Source: SKVR01 sp964453995 (GTDB taxonomy: Bacteria > Bacteroidota > Bacteroidia > Bacteroidales > UBA7960). From it: 60,307 nt of DNA. The stretch spans positions 1-60,307 of the forward strand of contig CAYVQC010000022.1 of NCBI GenBank assembly GCA_964453995.1. The letters run 5' to 3'. The notes beneath the pieces were generated by a model. That model did no database searches. It saw only the letters and a list, made by a program, of their open reading frames with translations, and had not been told where the DNA came from. Positions 8,654-17,090 of the stretch are shown one piece after another (the stretch's first letter is position 1; every line of letters starts with the position of its first letter). Made by a program: the position numbers and the translations under genes.

Positions 8654-9724
8654 ATGAGTAAGAAAGACGCGGTTGATAATCAGGAAAAAATATTTACGCT
8701 CAAGCCTTATGCCAGACCTTTGAGGTCTATGGCGTATGAGCAACGCAAAATTTACAATCCGGCATGGTTCCAGGGCAGCCGCGAAACAGAGAATTATTTC
8801 GAAGGATGGTACTTCAAGAATGTAAGTGCAGAAGGCGGACATGTTTGGTCGTTTATTCCGGGAGTGTCTCTTGTTAAGGGTGACAATCATTCTTTTATAC
8901 AGGCCATAGACGGGCAAAGCGGCAAAACCTATTATTTTCGGTATCCCGCTGATTCTTTTTCATTTTCTTCAGAAGGGTTTGAGATATGCGTGGGGAGTAG
9001 TTTTTTCTCCGACAAAATGTTGGTACTGGATATAGATGATGGCCAGAATAATTTTAAGGGCGAGTTGCACTTCGAAGAATCGGTAACCTACCCTACCTGG
9101 TACAAACGACCGGGTATTATGGGCTGGTACCGTTATATGCCTTTTATGGAATGCTATCATGGCGTGGTAAGCCTGGACCATAAACTGTTTGGCCGGATTA
9201 TACACAACGGCGACCTGATGATATACAGCGGAGGAAGAGGATACATTGAAAAAGACTGGGGTTCTTCCATGCCACGGGCCTGGGTGTGGATGCAATCCAA
9301 TCATTTTGATGAACCCGGAACCTCTTTCATGCTTTCTGTGGCGCGTATTCCCTGGATTGGAAAAACCTTTACCGGTTTCCTGGGTTTCTTTCTGCACCAG
9401 GGGCAGATCCTCTCATTTGCCACCTATACCGGTGCAAAAGTTAATGGGTTGGAATACAGCGATAAACATGTAAAACTCACCATTAAAGGGAAAAAATATA
9501 TCATAGAGGTTCATGCCCGTAAAACCTGGCACGAAGGAAAGAAAACCGCTAAAGGGAGCCTGAAAGCACCGGTACTTGGAAATATGGAACGTGTGATCCA
9601 TGAAAGTATAGATTCAGAAATTGATGTCACCATCCGCGATCGCAGTATGAATGTGGTTTATAAAGGTACCGGCAGGCACTCTGGATTTGAAATGGTTGGT
9701 TATATGGAACTGCTGAATAAATAA
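8654..9724 (+). CDS. Tocopherol-cyclase-family (lipocalin-like) protein
   Basis: This 356-aa protein has no signal peptide. The N-terminal part carries the family signature YFEGWYFKNVS (residues ~49-59), then SFIPGVSLVKGD and SFIQAIDGQSG, followed by a long beta-rich region with GRGYIEKDWGSSMP (~195-208) and a C-terminal beta-sandwich. This pattern is that of the plant VTE1 tocopherol cyclase fold (two half-barrels). Bacterial members outside cyanobacteria have no demonstrated cyclase role, and no tocopherol pathway genes are nearby, so substrate and activity are unknown. An isoprenoid or lipid ligand is only a guess from the family. It is transcribed divergently from the DUF5686 gene. Confidence 0.8.
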   Translation: MSKKDAVDNQEKIFTLKPYARPLRSMAYEQRKIYNPAWFQGSRETENYFEGWYFKNVSAEGGHVWSFIPGVSLVKGDNHSFIQAIDGQSGKTYYFRYPADSFSFSSEGFEICVGSSFFSDKMLVLDIDDGQNNFKGELHFEESVTYPTWYKRPGIMGWYRYMPFMECYHGVVSLDHKLFGRIIHNGDLMIYSGGRGYIEKDWGSSMPRAWVWMQSNHFDEPGTSFMLSVARIPWIGKTFTGFLGFFLHQGQILSFATYTGAKVNGLEYSDKHVKLTIKGKKYIIEVHARKTWHEGKKTAKGSLKAPVLGNMERVIHESIDSEIDVTIRDRSMNVVYKGTGRHSGFEMVGYMELLNK

Positions 9725-9786
9725 GGATTAGATGCCTGTCACCCGGCATTCACCCAATGAAAGCCGTGGTTTCAGGATTGCCGGGG

Positions 9787-10326
9787 TTACATTTTTTTCA
9801 TGGCATCAAGCGCCAATTCGGCGAATTCAACCAGGGGAATACCCACTTTTTCACACTCCATGATGTTTTCACGGCTTACGGATGCGGCAAAAGCTTTTTC
9901 TTTCATCCTCTTCAGAATGGATTTTGGTTTTACACTATGTACGTTTTTGTCGGGGTAAACAAGAGCAGTTGCTGTAATAAGACCGGTGATAGTTTCGCCT
10001 GCAGCAAGTGCATGGTGAAATTTTTCACTTCTCTGGCGGCCGTGTGCTGCATTTTCATTGTGAAGCATAATAGCTTCCAGAATATCTTCTTCAACTCCTT
10101 TGTCCTTTAATATTCTTACAGTTTCCATGGCATGCTGTTTCATATCGTGGGATGTAAACTCCACGTCCAGATCGTGGAGTAATCCGGCAAGGCCCCATTT
10201 TTCCTCATCTTCTCCCAACCTGCGGGCCATGGCACGCAATACGGCTTCGGAAGCCAGACAATGGGCTATCATTTTATCGTTTTTTACGTGTTCTTTCAAT
10301 AAGGTTATTGCCTCATCTCTTTTCAT
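9787..10326 (-). CDS. HD-domain (HDIG) phosphohydrolase
   Basis: This is a 179-aa single-domain HD hydrolase starting at 10326 (MKRDEAITLLKEH). The metal-binding pattern is present: a first His in MIAHCLASE (residues ~19-27), the HD pair in GLLHDLDVEF (~49-58), a His in SHDMKQHA, a further His in AIMLHNENAAHGRQ (~93-106) and a late Asp-free helical tail. The compact HDIG form acts on nucleotides or small phosphoesters in characterised relatives, but the substrate cannot be read from sequence. It stands alone between a tocopherol-cyclase-like gene (convergent) and an SDR gene on the same strand 72 bp upstream. A TATTTTTG box lies just before the start (10351-10358, minus strand). Confidence 0.85.
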   Translation of the reverse strand: MKRDEAITLLKEHVKNDKMIAHCLASEAVLRAMARRLGEDEEKWGLAGLLHDLDVEFTSHDMKQHAMETVRILKDKGVEEDILEAIMLHNENAAHGRQRSEKFHHALAAGETITGLITATALVYPDKNVHSVKPKSILKRMKEKAFAASVSRENIMECEKVGIPLVEFAELALDAMKKM

Positions 10327-10398
10327 GACGAATAAGTTTTGTTTGGGGGGCAAAAATAAAAAAAGCCTGGGTTTTGACGAGGAATCTCTTTAATGTTG

Positions 10399-11235
10399 TT
10401 AGTCAATTCCAACGTATTTTTCACTTATCTCCCACAATTTGTCCGCAATATCCTGCCTCAGGGCTATAGTGTCAGGCTTTTTAGGCCTGGATTTGTCAAA
10501 ATATTCTCCACTGGTGTTTTCAACTTCAGGGGAGGTTGCCAGGTAAATTGTTGTTTTAGCCCCCTTCTCAGGTGATATCATGAACAACTCCATAGCTTTT
10601 ACCAGCAACTTGGGCATTTTATCAAAGAGATTGGTGGAAACAACTCCCGGATGGAGACAATTTACAGTTACTCCAGTTCCTTTGAGTTGTTGCGATAATT
10701 TCTTGGTAAAGAGAATATTAGCCAGTTTTGACTGGGCGTAGGATTTCAGGCTCGAGAATTTCTTTTCAAATTCAATGTCGTCGAAATAGATCTTTCCTTG
10801 CCGGTGGGCTTCACTGGCAACATTTATGATACGGGCGGGCGCACTTTTTTTGATCAGATCAAGAAGCAGGTTGGTTAGTAAAAACGGTGCAAGGTGGTTT
10901 ACCGCAAAGTTCATTTCGATGTTGTCTTTCGAAAGCCTTCTTTTTGATTCCCATATTCCGGCATTATTAATTAAAACGTGAAGTTGGGTATAGTTCTGTT
11001 TAAACTCGTCGGCAAAATCCCTGATGCTTTCCATCGAAGCCAGGTCGCAATACATAATATCAATATGGGATTGGGGATACTCCTTGAGAATGTCTTTTTT
11101 CAGCGCTTCCCCCTTGGCTTGGTTTCGAACAGGTAAAACAAGAGTGGCCCCCCTTGATGCAATATTGATTGCTGTTTCCCTGCCAATGCCTGAGGTAGCA
11201 CCAGTAATCAGGCAGGTTTTTCCATTAAGATCCAT
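10399..11235 (-). CDS. Short-chain dehydrogenase/reductase (retinol-dehydrogenase-like SDR)
   Basis: This is a 278-aa classical SDR, an NAD(P)-dependent oxidoreductase. The Rossmann motif TGATSGIG (residues ~11-18) with a following Arg/Asn (PVRNQAKGE) suggests NADP preference. NNAG (~90) and the catalytic Ser..YAQSK tetrad (S in INVASEAHR, YAQSKLAN around residue 166) are complete, and LHPGVVSTNLF follows. Overall spacing resembles the retinol-dehydrogenase/WWOX-like subgroup, which is often assigned to hydrophobic alcohols or ketones. Substrate is unknown. The gene lies 72 bp upstream of the HD hydrolase on the same strand and could be cotranscribed with it. Confidence 0.88.
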   Translation of the reverse strand: MDLNGKTCLITGATSGIGRETAINIASRGATLVLPVRNQAKGEALKKDILKEYPQSHIDIMYCDLASMESIRDFADEFKQNYTQLHVLINNAGIWESKRRLSKDNIEMNFAVNHLAPFLLTNLLLDLIKKSAPARIINVASEAHRQGKIYFDDIEFEKKFSSLKSYAQSKLANILFTKKLSQQLKGTGVTVNCLHPGVVSTNLFDKMPKLLVKAMELFMISPEKGAKTTIYLATSPEVENTSGEYFDKSRPKKPDTIALRQDIADKLWEISEKYVGID

Positions 11236-11448
11236 GATTCAGTTTTTGATTTGGTAATTGATTTTGGTGTATACCAGGCTGTTTTTATCCCGGTAACGAA
11301 ATAACTTGATGATAAACTTCTTTGTTCATGACCAATAAATGGGAAGGAAATATTTAGCCTTTTTTAGTATACACTTTCAGGAAACTGCTGCGATGCTGTC
11401 AAACAAAAAAAATCAATAGCTGTTTGTAGATGCTGTAACACGTTAAAT

Positions 11449-12612
11449 ATGCGAAAAATGACTTTCCTGATATTTTACTCCATTGTACTGTCAATTTATG
11501 GGCTTATCAATTACTATATCTTTCTTAGAGGAATGCAGGCCTTGCCGGATGGTAGCCTTATAAAAGCTATCTTCCCCTGGCTGTTCTGGATCCTTGTGAG
11601 CACTTTTGTAGCTGGCCGTATTCTCGAAAGAATATACCTTTCAACTTTAAGTGATATTCTCGTTTGGGTGGGTTCCTTCTGGCTTGGAGCCATGCTTTAT
11701 TTTTTCCTGGCTCTTGTCATTATTGACCTGCTGAGAATTGTGAATTACTTTTTGCCGTTCTTTCCATCTTTCATTACATCTGGTTATGAAAAAATAAAAC
11801 TGTGGCTCTTCGGAGGAATAGCATTAACGGTGATTGTGACCCTCATAGCGGGTCATATCAACACCCTTTATCCGGTTGTACGCACGCTCAATATATCCAT
11901 TCCAAAACATGCCAACGGAAGGAGCCATGTTAATGCCGTGATGCTGTCTGATATTCATTTGGGCACACTGGTAGGTAACGGTCATTTCCAAAAAGTAGTA
12001 AACAAAGTCAATGAACTTGAGCCTGAGATCATTTTCCTGGTGGGTGATGTGCTGGATGAAGATCTAGAGTCGGTTTTACGGCAAAATACCGGTGAAACAC
12101 TAAAGCAATTGAATGCACCCCTGGGAGTTTATGCAGTAATGGGAAATCATGAGTACATTGGAGGTGCTGCTGCTGCTTATGAATATCTTAAATCTTACGG
12201 GTTGAAGGTCATCCGTGATAGTGTGGTAGAGATTGATGACAGCTTTTATGTAATTGGCAGGGAAGACAGGGATAAGGAACGATTTACAGGCCGTAAAAGG
12301 CTTGCTCTTGATGAGGTTGCGTCGGGGGCTGATCCATCTTATCCTATAATCCTGCTGGACCATCAGCCCTGGCAATTGGAAGAAGCTGCCAGACTTGGTG
12401 TAGATCTTCAGTTATCAGGTCATACGCATCATGGGCAATTGTGGCCCCTGAATTATGTTACCTCCGCTATTTATACCGTGAGCCATGGATATGAAAAGAT
12501 TGGCAATATGCATGTGTATGTATCCAGCGGCTTAGGTACATGGGGTCCGCCCATCAGGGTGGGAACAAGGCCTGAGATCATTCAACTGAATATCAGTTTT
12601 GATGGCAATTAA
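11449..12612 (+). CDS. Membrane-anchored metallophosphoesterase (YkuE/YaeI type)
   Basis: This is a 387-aa protein with about four N-terminal membrane helices (residues ~5-150) followed by a calcineurin-like phosphoesterase domain. The dinuclear metal-binding motifs are intact: LSDIHLG (~165-171), VGDVLDE (~195-201), MGNHEYIG (~226-233), a His in LLDHQP (~303) and SGHTHHGQLWPLN (~322-334). The relation to YkuE/YaeI suggests hydrolysis of a phosphorylated lipid (UDP-diacylglucosamine-like) or other phosphodiester at the membrane, but the substrate is inferred only. The gene is isolated; the ~210-bp leader contains no obvious regulatory structure. Confidence 0.9.
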   Translation: MRKMTFLIFYSIVLSIYGLINYYIFLRGMQALPDGSLIKAIFPWLFWILVSTFVAGRILERIYLSTLSDILVWVGSFWLGAMLYFFLALVIIDLLRIVNYFLPFFPSFITSGYEKIKLWLFGGIALTVIVTLIAGHINTLYPVVRTLNISIPKHANGRSHVNAVMLSDIHLGTLVGNGHFQKVVNKVNELEPEIIFLVGDVLDEDLESVLRQNTGETLKQLNAPLGVYAVMGNHEYIGGAAAAYEYLKSYGLKVIRDSVVEIDDSFYVIGREDRDKERFTGRKRLALDEVASGADPSYPIILLDHQPWQLEEAARLGVDLQLSGHTHHGQLWPLNYVTSAIYTVSHGYEKIGNMHVYVSSGLGTWGPPIRVGTRPEIIQLNISFDGN

Positions 12613-12773
12613 ATAAAAAAGGAAATATTTTTGCCCGGTGAGCAAGTGGAGTTTTCACTACAATTTGGTTGGATTTGCCGGGAAATGGGGCAGGCGTATG
12701 GCTTGGGTTATGTATTGCACTGCTTAGGGCACTTACGAGCAAAGCCCCGGTGTTAACCTGCAGTCTGTTCTTT

Positions 12774-13034
12774 CTAATGTTTCTTCTGTTTTCTTTTGCT
12801 CCTCCAGGAACTGAATTTAGATATGATCTTACTGATTCTGCTGTAAACCGTTTGTGCTACTTCAAACCCATAAGTTATTCTTGATAAAAATGAAGGAAGG
12901 CTGGCAAGATCGCGAATACCTTCGATATTATTATTGATTCGGTTTTCAATAACAGCCATCTCATACCGCAAGCGCGCTTTTTCTACTTTGAGGTCGCTTA
13001 ACCTCCTGATCTTGTTATAATGGGTACTATCCAT
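12774..13034 (-). CDS. 86-aa hypothetical protein of the YtxH/holin-X cassette
   Basis: This small, highly basic protein has a charged helical N-terminal half (DSTHYNKIRRLSDLKVEKARLRYEMAVIEN, in two parts, likely coiled coil), an amphipathic centre containing LPSFLSRITYGFEV, and a lysine/arginine-rich tail ending KRKQKKH. I do not recognise a named domain. Its stop lies in a low-feature region and its start is 5 bp from the stop of the holin-X-like gene, so it is the last gene of a three-gene envelope cassette. The position supports it being real despite its size. It could be a cytoplasmic peripheral membrane partner of the two upstream proteins. Confidence 0.7.
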   Translation of the reverse strand: MDSTHYNKIRRLSDLKVEKARLRYEMAVIENRINNNIEGIRDLASLPSFLSRITYGFEVAQTVYSRISKIISKFSSWRSKRKQKKH

Positions 13035-13039
13035 AGAAG

Positions 13040-13426
13040 TTATTTTTTGGTGTTGTTGTTGACCCTGTCATCCTCATCATCCCTGAAGAATACGTTTATC
13101 AGGAATATTATGATTAAACGGCTGAAAATCTGACGCCTGAAAAGAAGGAAAACAAATCCGAGTAAAAGATACAATCCCGCTGTAAGAAGTAGTCCCAATT
13201 CAAAACTTCCCAACGCTTTGCCAAGATATATGGCAAGGGCAGCGGAAACAAATACTATTGCAGTAAATAGAAATAAAAGAAATATAATGCTCGAAATGAT
13301 GATGGTCAGAGCTTTTACCGCTTTTTGAAAAGCAGTTACAATAATCAGCGAAAACCTCACCTCGAGATAAGCCTCTATGTTCTTCTTTAACTCGGAAATG
13401 TTTTCAAAGAATGATTTTTTTTCCAT
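13040..13426 (-). CDS. Phage-holin-X-like (PF07332-type) membrane protein
   Basis: The 128-aa protein has an N-terminal charged helix (FFENISELKKNIEAYLEVRFSL split by a hinge), then two long hydrophobic helices (residues ~43-68 and ~76-100), a basic segment RRQIFSRLIIIFLI and an acidic tail DDEDDRVNNNTKK. This resembles the actinobacterial holin-X family, which in Bacteroidota is chromosomal and usually found beside YtxH proteins. No lytic function is implied; an envelope stress or membrane-organising role is only an inference. The YtxH gene lies about 85 bp upstream and the 86-aa gene 5 bp downstream. Confidence 0.75.
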   Translation of the reverse strand: MEKKSFFENISELKKNIEAYLEVRFSLIIVTAFQKAVKALTIIISSIIFLLFLFTAIVFVSAALAIYLGKALGSFELGLLLTAGLYLLLGFVFLLFRRQIFSRLIIIFLINVFFRDDEDDRVNNNTKK

Positions 13427-13511
13427 CAGGCAAAGGGTTATTATACCAATACTTGCTCAGGGCAAAAATACTGATACAGGATGTCTACCTTAATTATCAG
13501 ACTTAAAGAGG

Positions 13512-13757
13512 TTAAGCGTCTTCAACTTTTTTGAATTTTGTCTTTGCATCGTTGGCAAGATCCTGAACATAACCTTTCATCTCGTCGAATTTTTCGCTCA
13601 CTTTTGCGGTTACTTCCTTGCTAATCTCATCCGCTTTCTTTTTGATATCCTTGCGGGTATCTTCTCCTTTTTTGGGTGCAAACAAAATTCCGGCTGCTAC
13701 GCCCACTGCTGCTCCAATAATGAGTCCTACCAGCGCTTTTCCTGTTGATTTATCCAT
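13512..13757 (-). CDS. YtxH-family protein
   Basis: This is an 81-aa protein from the start at 13757 (MDKSTGKALVG); the longer frame to 13796 adds a non-conserved tail. It has the YtxH form: an N-terminal glycine/alanine-rich membrane helix ALVGLIIGAAVGVAAGILF (residues ~8-26), the signature FAPKKGEDTRKDI directly after it, then a charged amphipathic helix (KADEISKEVTAKVSEKFDEM..). Members are often stress-induced, general-stress or biofilm related. Here it heads a cassette with the holin-X-like and 86-aa proteins, all likely membrane associated. Confidence 0.88.
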   Translation of the reverse strand: MDKSTGKALVGLIIGAAVGVAAGILFAPKKGEDTRKDIKKKADEISKEVTAKVSEKFDEMKGYVQDLANDAKTKFKKVEDA

Positions 13758-14095
13758 GGTGTTAAAATTTAAAGGGTTAAACAATAATTTAAACAAATCA
13801 AGACTTTATATCGTCTAAAAAACTTTTTTATAAGTCAATCAAAGGTAACTTAAAATTTGGGGAAAGTCAATTTTCCTCTTCTAAATGTATTTCTTAAATT
13901 ATATTTATGTAACGCACCTGAAGTAAATTTGTTTGAAATATGTTTGTGGCATCAGCATACACAAAAGGTTTTTCAACCTGAAATATTCCGGTACTCTATT
14001 TGTTTTATTTTGCAGTAAGGAACTATATGTTTATTTTTACCGCCCTGTATGAAGGGCAGGGACGTATTTTCATTCATTTTTACCATTTTCTTTCC
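13758..14095. other. Intergenic region between YtxH and cytidine deaminase genes
   Basis: This AT-rich divergent spacer of about 340 bp carries no ORF I trust. It contains a perfect plus-strand TAAATTTG (13924-13931) that could be the -7 box of cdd with a leader of about 155 nt. An in-frame extension of cdd to 14000 exists but lacks family similarity. I see no repeat, tRNA or riboswitch here. Confidence 0.5.
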
Positions 14096-14587
14096 ATGAA
14101 ACATGTTCACTTAAAATATGAGATTATAGAGGTCGAGGATGAGAGCCATCTGAGTGAAGAGGATAAAGAACTCGTTTCACTATCCCGTGAAATGGTTACC
14201 CATGCCTATGCTCCCTATTCCGAATTTAATGTTGGTGCAGCGATTCTGCTGGATAATGGCCAGATCATCAAGGGCAGCAACCAGGAAAATGCTGCATACC
14301 CAAGTGGTCTTTGTGCGGAAAGGGTTGCCGTTTTTTCTGCCTCAGCCAATTACCCCGGTGTAAAGATGCGTACCATCGCCATAAGCGCCCGTTCTCATCA
14401 TCATGAAATGAATTACCCTGTTTCGCCCTGTGGAGCTTGCCGCCAGGTATTGCTGGAATATGAAGTTAAACAGCAAGATCCCATCAGGATGCTCCTAAGC
14501 GGAAGCTCTGGGAAAATTTATATCATAGAAAAAGTGCAGGACCTCTTGCCCCTTTCCTTTACAGCCAATGATCTTAAAAAGCTGTAA
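14096..14587 (+). CDS. cdd: Cytidine deaminase
   Basis: This enzyme hydrolytically deaminates cytidine and deoxycytidine in pyrimidine salvage. I place the start at 14096 (MKHVHLKYEI), giving 163 aa; the longer frame from 14000 adds 32 aromatic-rich residues without family support. The catalytic zinc site is intact: GLCAERVAVF (Cys-Ala-Glu, with the proton-shuttle Glu, residues ~71-80) and SPCGACRQVLLE (PCxxC, ~109-120). The substrate-binding FNVGAAILLDNG and GSNQENAAYPSG blocks are also present. The N-terminal 25-residue extension before the core is slightly longer than in compact CDDs but common in Bacteroidota. The gene is monocistronic, with a 7-bp stem hairpin downstream at 14601-14620. 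Confidence 0.94.
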   Translation: MKHVHLKYEIIEVEDESHLSEEDKELVSLSREMVTHAYAPYSEFNVGAAILLDNGQIIKGSNQENAAYPSGLCAERVAVFSASANYPGVKMRTIAISARSHHHEMNYPVSPCGACRQVLLEYEVKQQDPIRMLLSGSSGKIYIIEKVQDLLPLSFTANDLKKL

Positions 14588-14600
14588 TTTATCCCCAAGG

Positions 14601-14620
14601 TTGGTTTTGGCAGAAACCAA
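14601..14620 (+). other. Short hairpin downstream of cdd
   Basis: The arms ttggttt and aaaccaa (7 bp, 6-nt loop) lie 13 bp after the cdd stop. There is no U-tract after it, so it may be a weak terminator or a 3'-end stabiliser, or chance. Confidence 0.3.
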
Positions 14621-14681
14621 AATGCATTTCACTGGTTTTACATTATGTTTGATTCAATAATTTGAATAAAAATGACCAGGT

Positions 14682-15563
14682 ATGAAAAAATCATTTCTAG
14701 TTTTTGTAATAACCGGAATTATTTGTTTTCTGGGCAGTGAAAAAATGAAGGCCCAGGATCTGAAAGCTTATCAGATCTTCAATAAATACGGCGATGTGGT
14801 AACTTTTGGGCAGCTGCTTTCCACCTCTCTGGAAAATGAAATTGTACTTTTTGGCGAACTCCATAATAACCCCATCAGCCATTGGCTTCAGCTGGAGCTA
14901 GTTATGGCGTTGCACAGAGAGGTTGCTGAAAATCTTGTTCTTGGAATGGAAATGTTCGAGGCAGATAACCAGCTGATTATCGATGAGTATTTTGCTGGAC
15001 TGATTAATGAGCGCAGCTTTAGAAACGAGGCCCGCTTATGGAACAATTACAATACCGACATCAGGCCACTGGTAGAATTTGCACGTGAAAATGATCTGCG
15101 GCTTGTAGCATCCAATATTCCCAGAAGGTACGCAGCACTTGTAAACCGCCAGGGATTTGAAGGGCTGAAAGATCTCTCTGCAGAAGCACAAAAATTCGTT
15201 GCCCCACTACCTATTGCCTACGATCCTGGGTTGCCTGGCTACAAAGCTATGCTCGAAATGACTGGAATGCCTGCTCATACCAGCGAAAACTTCCCCAAAG
15301 CACAGGCAGTTAAAGATGCAACCATGGCTCATTTTATTCTTGAAAATTTTTCTCCAGACAATCTTTTTATTCATTTTCACGGGGCATACCATTCCAACAA
15401 CTATGAAGGTATTGTATGGTACCTGAAAAAAACCAACCCCGATGTCAAAATCAATACCATCAGTACAGTTGAGCAGGAGCAGGTGAATATTCTCAATGAT
15501 GAAAACCTTGGTATTGCCGATTTTATCATTGTTGTTCCCCAAACTATGACCAAAACATTCTGA
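14682..15563 (+). CDS. ChaN-family haem-binding (Cofac_haem_bdg) secreted protein
   Basis: This is a 293-aa protein with an N-terminal signal peptide (hydrophobic FLVFVITGIICFLGS, then MKAQ). The core matches the ChaN/Cofac_haem_bdg (PF04187) fold: VLFGELHNNPISH (residues ~51-63, the GE-H-N block shared with the Tiki/TraB clan), LVLGMEMFEADNQ (~86-98), YNTDIRPLVEFAR and a C-terminal FHGAYHSNNYEGI (~235-247). Known relatives bind haem at the outer membrane and are iron regulated. No clear lipobox is visible (GIICFLGS is the only Cys context), so periplasmic location is more likely than a lipoprotein, although cleavage at the Cys is possible. No other iron-uptake genes are adjacent. Confidence 0.85.
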   Translation: MKKSFLVFVITGIICFLGSEKMKAQDLKAYQIFNKYGDVVTFGQLLSTSLENEIVLFGELHNNPISHWLQLELVMALHREVAENLVLGMEMFEADNQLIIDEYFAGLINERSFRNEARLWNNYNTDIRPLVEFARENDLRLVASNIPRRYAALVNRQGFEGLKDLSAEAQKFVAPLPIAYDPGLPGYKAMLEMTGMPAHTSENFPKAQAVKDATMAHFILENFSPDNLFIHFHGAYHSNNYEGIVWYLKKTNPDVKINTISTVEQEQVNILNDENLGIADFIIVVPQTMTKTF

Positions 15564-15628
15564 TTTTTTGCCTCACTACTTGCCTCTCCTGTTTTCTTCA
15601 CTACTGTGCTTTCGGGAGCCATTGCTGG

Positions 15629-16771
15629 TCAATTTCCGGTTCCGTTGTTTCTTCGCTTTCTCATCCGTTTCAACAGTTCTTCGCCAACCTGTTTTAGTTC
15701 TTGCTGCTTTGAGGAGCTTTGCGGTATGCCAGTGCATTGTAAGGCTTCAGCCATTTCTTTGTTGATATTTTCCAGGTGGTACTGGCTGAGGGATTTTATA
15801 TAACCCCTCTCCTGAAGATGTCGGGCAAGATATTCCTGTTCGGGTTGCCCCGGGGTTGGAATCATCAGTGCTTTTTTGCCAAAAGCAGCAAGGTCCATTA
15901 CCGATGAATATCCTGAACGGCAAATGACCAGTTTTGCATGTTGAATGCACCAACCGATCAAATCGCTGTTTCCATGATCAAAGATCACGTGGTTTTGGTT
16001 AAAAAAAGGTTCCTGCGATCCGGGCAAACCCCTGAACCATACAGCACAAATGCTTGTCAATTGCTTTTTTAGCTCCTTCTCCAGGAGAGTCCTGTGGGGT
16101 TCAGGTCCCGACAAAATCACCAGGACAAAATCATCGGGAAGACAGTCCAGTGGTTTTTGATCTGGAGTACTGCCGGATAAGGAAAAACGGCTTAAAGGAC
16201 CGGTATAAAGCAACGCACCCTGGTATGGAGTATGTCCGAGCTGGCCCGATAAACCAGGATAGTGCGCAAAATCTGGCACCAAACAAAGGTCGAAACGCCT
16301 TATTGCCCGGTGAATGATCCTGTTGGTTAATTTTTCAAGACTTTTCAGTGATGAAGGAAAACGGATAAAAAGCTGATGGGTAACAAATACTGAAAAAACG
16401 CCTGCCTGCCGTATCCCGTATCGATTGTCAGAAATGATAATATCGGGTTCTAATTCAGGCAGCCATTTGGAGCAAAATCTTCTTTCCCTGAAAAACCAGA
16501 GCATCATCGACGGTAGCCTTGATGCAATTGCCCATACCTGGCTTTTTTTCCTGGAATACCTGATTCTGGGTCCTGGCAGATCAATAAAAGTCACTTTTTC
16601 GCCAAATTCATCCCTCAGCATCAATAGTGGCAAACCATCCGCAGCCATGGTAACCCGGCACCCCATGTCAAGAAATACCCTGGCCAGGGGAATCATTCTG
16701 CCCGCATGTCCCAGGCCCCAATTAAGGGGAAAGAACATGATGTGGGGGGTCTTTTCCGGTTTGCTGAGCAT
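15629..16771 (-). CDS. MurG-like (GT28-fold) glycosyltransferase
   Basis: This 380-aa GT-B protein starts HIMFFPLNWGLGHAGRMIPLAR, the glycine-rich loop of MurG/UGT-type transferases, followed by an N-terminal domain with VTMAADGLPLLMLRDEF and DIIISDNRYGIRQAGVFSVFVTHQLF. The C-terminal domain contains FVLVILSGPEPHRTLLEK (start of the second Rossmann fold), AKLVICRSGYSSVMDLAAFGKKALMIPTPGQPEQEYLA in consecutive blocks, which is the UDP-sugar binding region. It is therefore a probable UDP-sugar transferase. It is not MurG itself, as the acceptor loop differs and no mur genes are near. Its product could be a glycolipid, but nothing nearby confirms this. Confidence 0.85.
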   Translation of the reverse strand: MLSKPEKTPHIMFFPLNWGLGHAGRMIPLARVFLDMGCRVTMAADGLPLLMLRDEFGEKVTFIDLPGPRIRYSRKKSQVWAIASRLPSMMLWFFRERRFCSKWLPELEPDIIISDNRYGIRQAGVFSVFVTHQLFIRFPSSLKSLEKLTNRIIHRAIRRFDLCLVPDFAHYPGLSGQLGHTPYQGALLYTGPLSRFSLSGSTPDQKPLDCLPDDFVLVILSGPEPHRTLLEKELKKQLTSICAVWFRGLPGSQEPFFNQNHVIFDHGNSDLIGWCIQHAKLVICRSGYSSVMDLAAFGKKALMIPTPGQPEQEYLARHLQERGYIKSLSQYHLENINKEMAEALQCTGIPQSSSKQQELKQVGEELLKRMRKRRNNGTGN

Positions 16772-17090
16772 AGCAGGGGCTGTAGTTATGAGGACAAATA
16801 TCGTAAGATTAATGCAAAATACATTATTTGTAAAGCAGGTAAAAATAATAATTCAGATTGTGTTGGTTTATATTATTTAAAAATTCTAATTTTAAACCCC
16901 AATGCAAGGTGAAGCAAGACAGGCGAAATTGTTTCTTGCAAAAAGCCATGGCAAAATCCTGAAATTAACGATCATTTTTGATTTTACTGCTATTCCGGTT
17001 GTTGGAATCTAATGCCAGGGATTGACATCGTGTGATTCTCTGCAAATTAGGGGTTGAGTGTTTTCATAGGATTTTTAACATTTTACGCAT
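16772..17090. other. Intergenic spacer, glycosyltransferase / beta-helix protein
   Basis: This is about 320 bp of AT-rich divergent spacer. I find no ORF, hairpin or perfect TAnnTTTG box in it; near matches occur on both strands. Both flanking genes must be initiated from within it. Confidence 0.5.
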
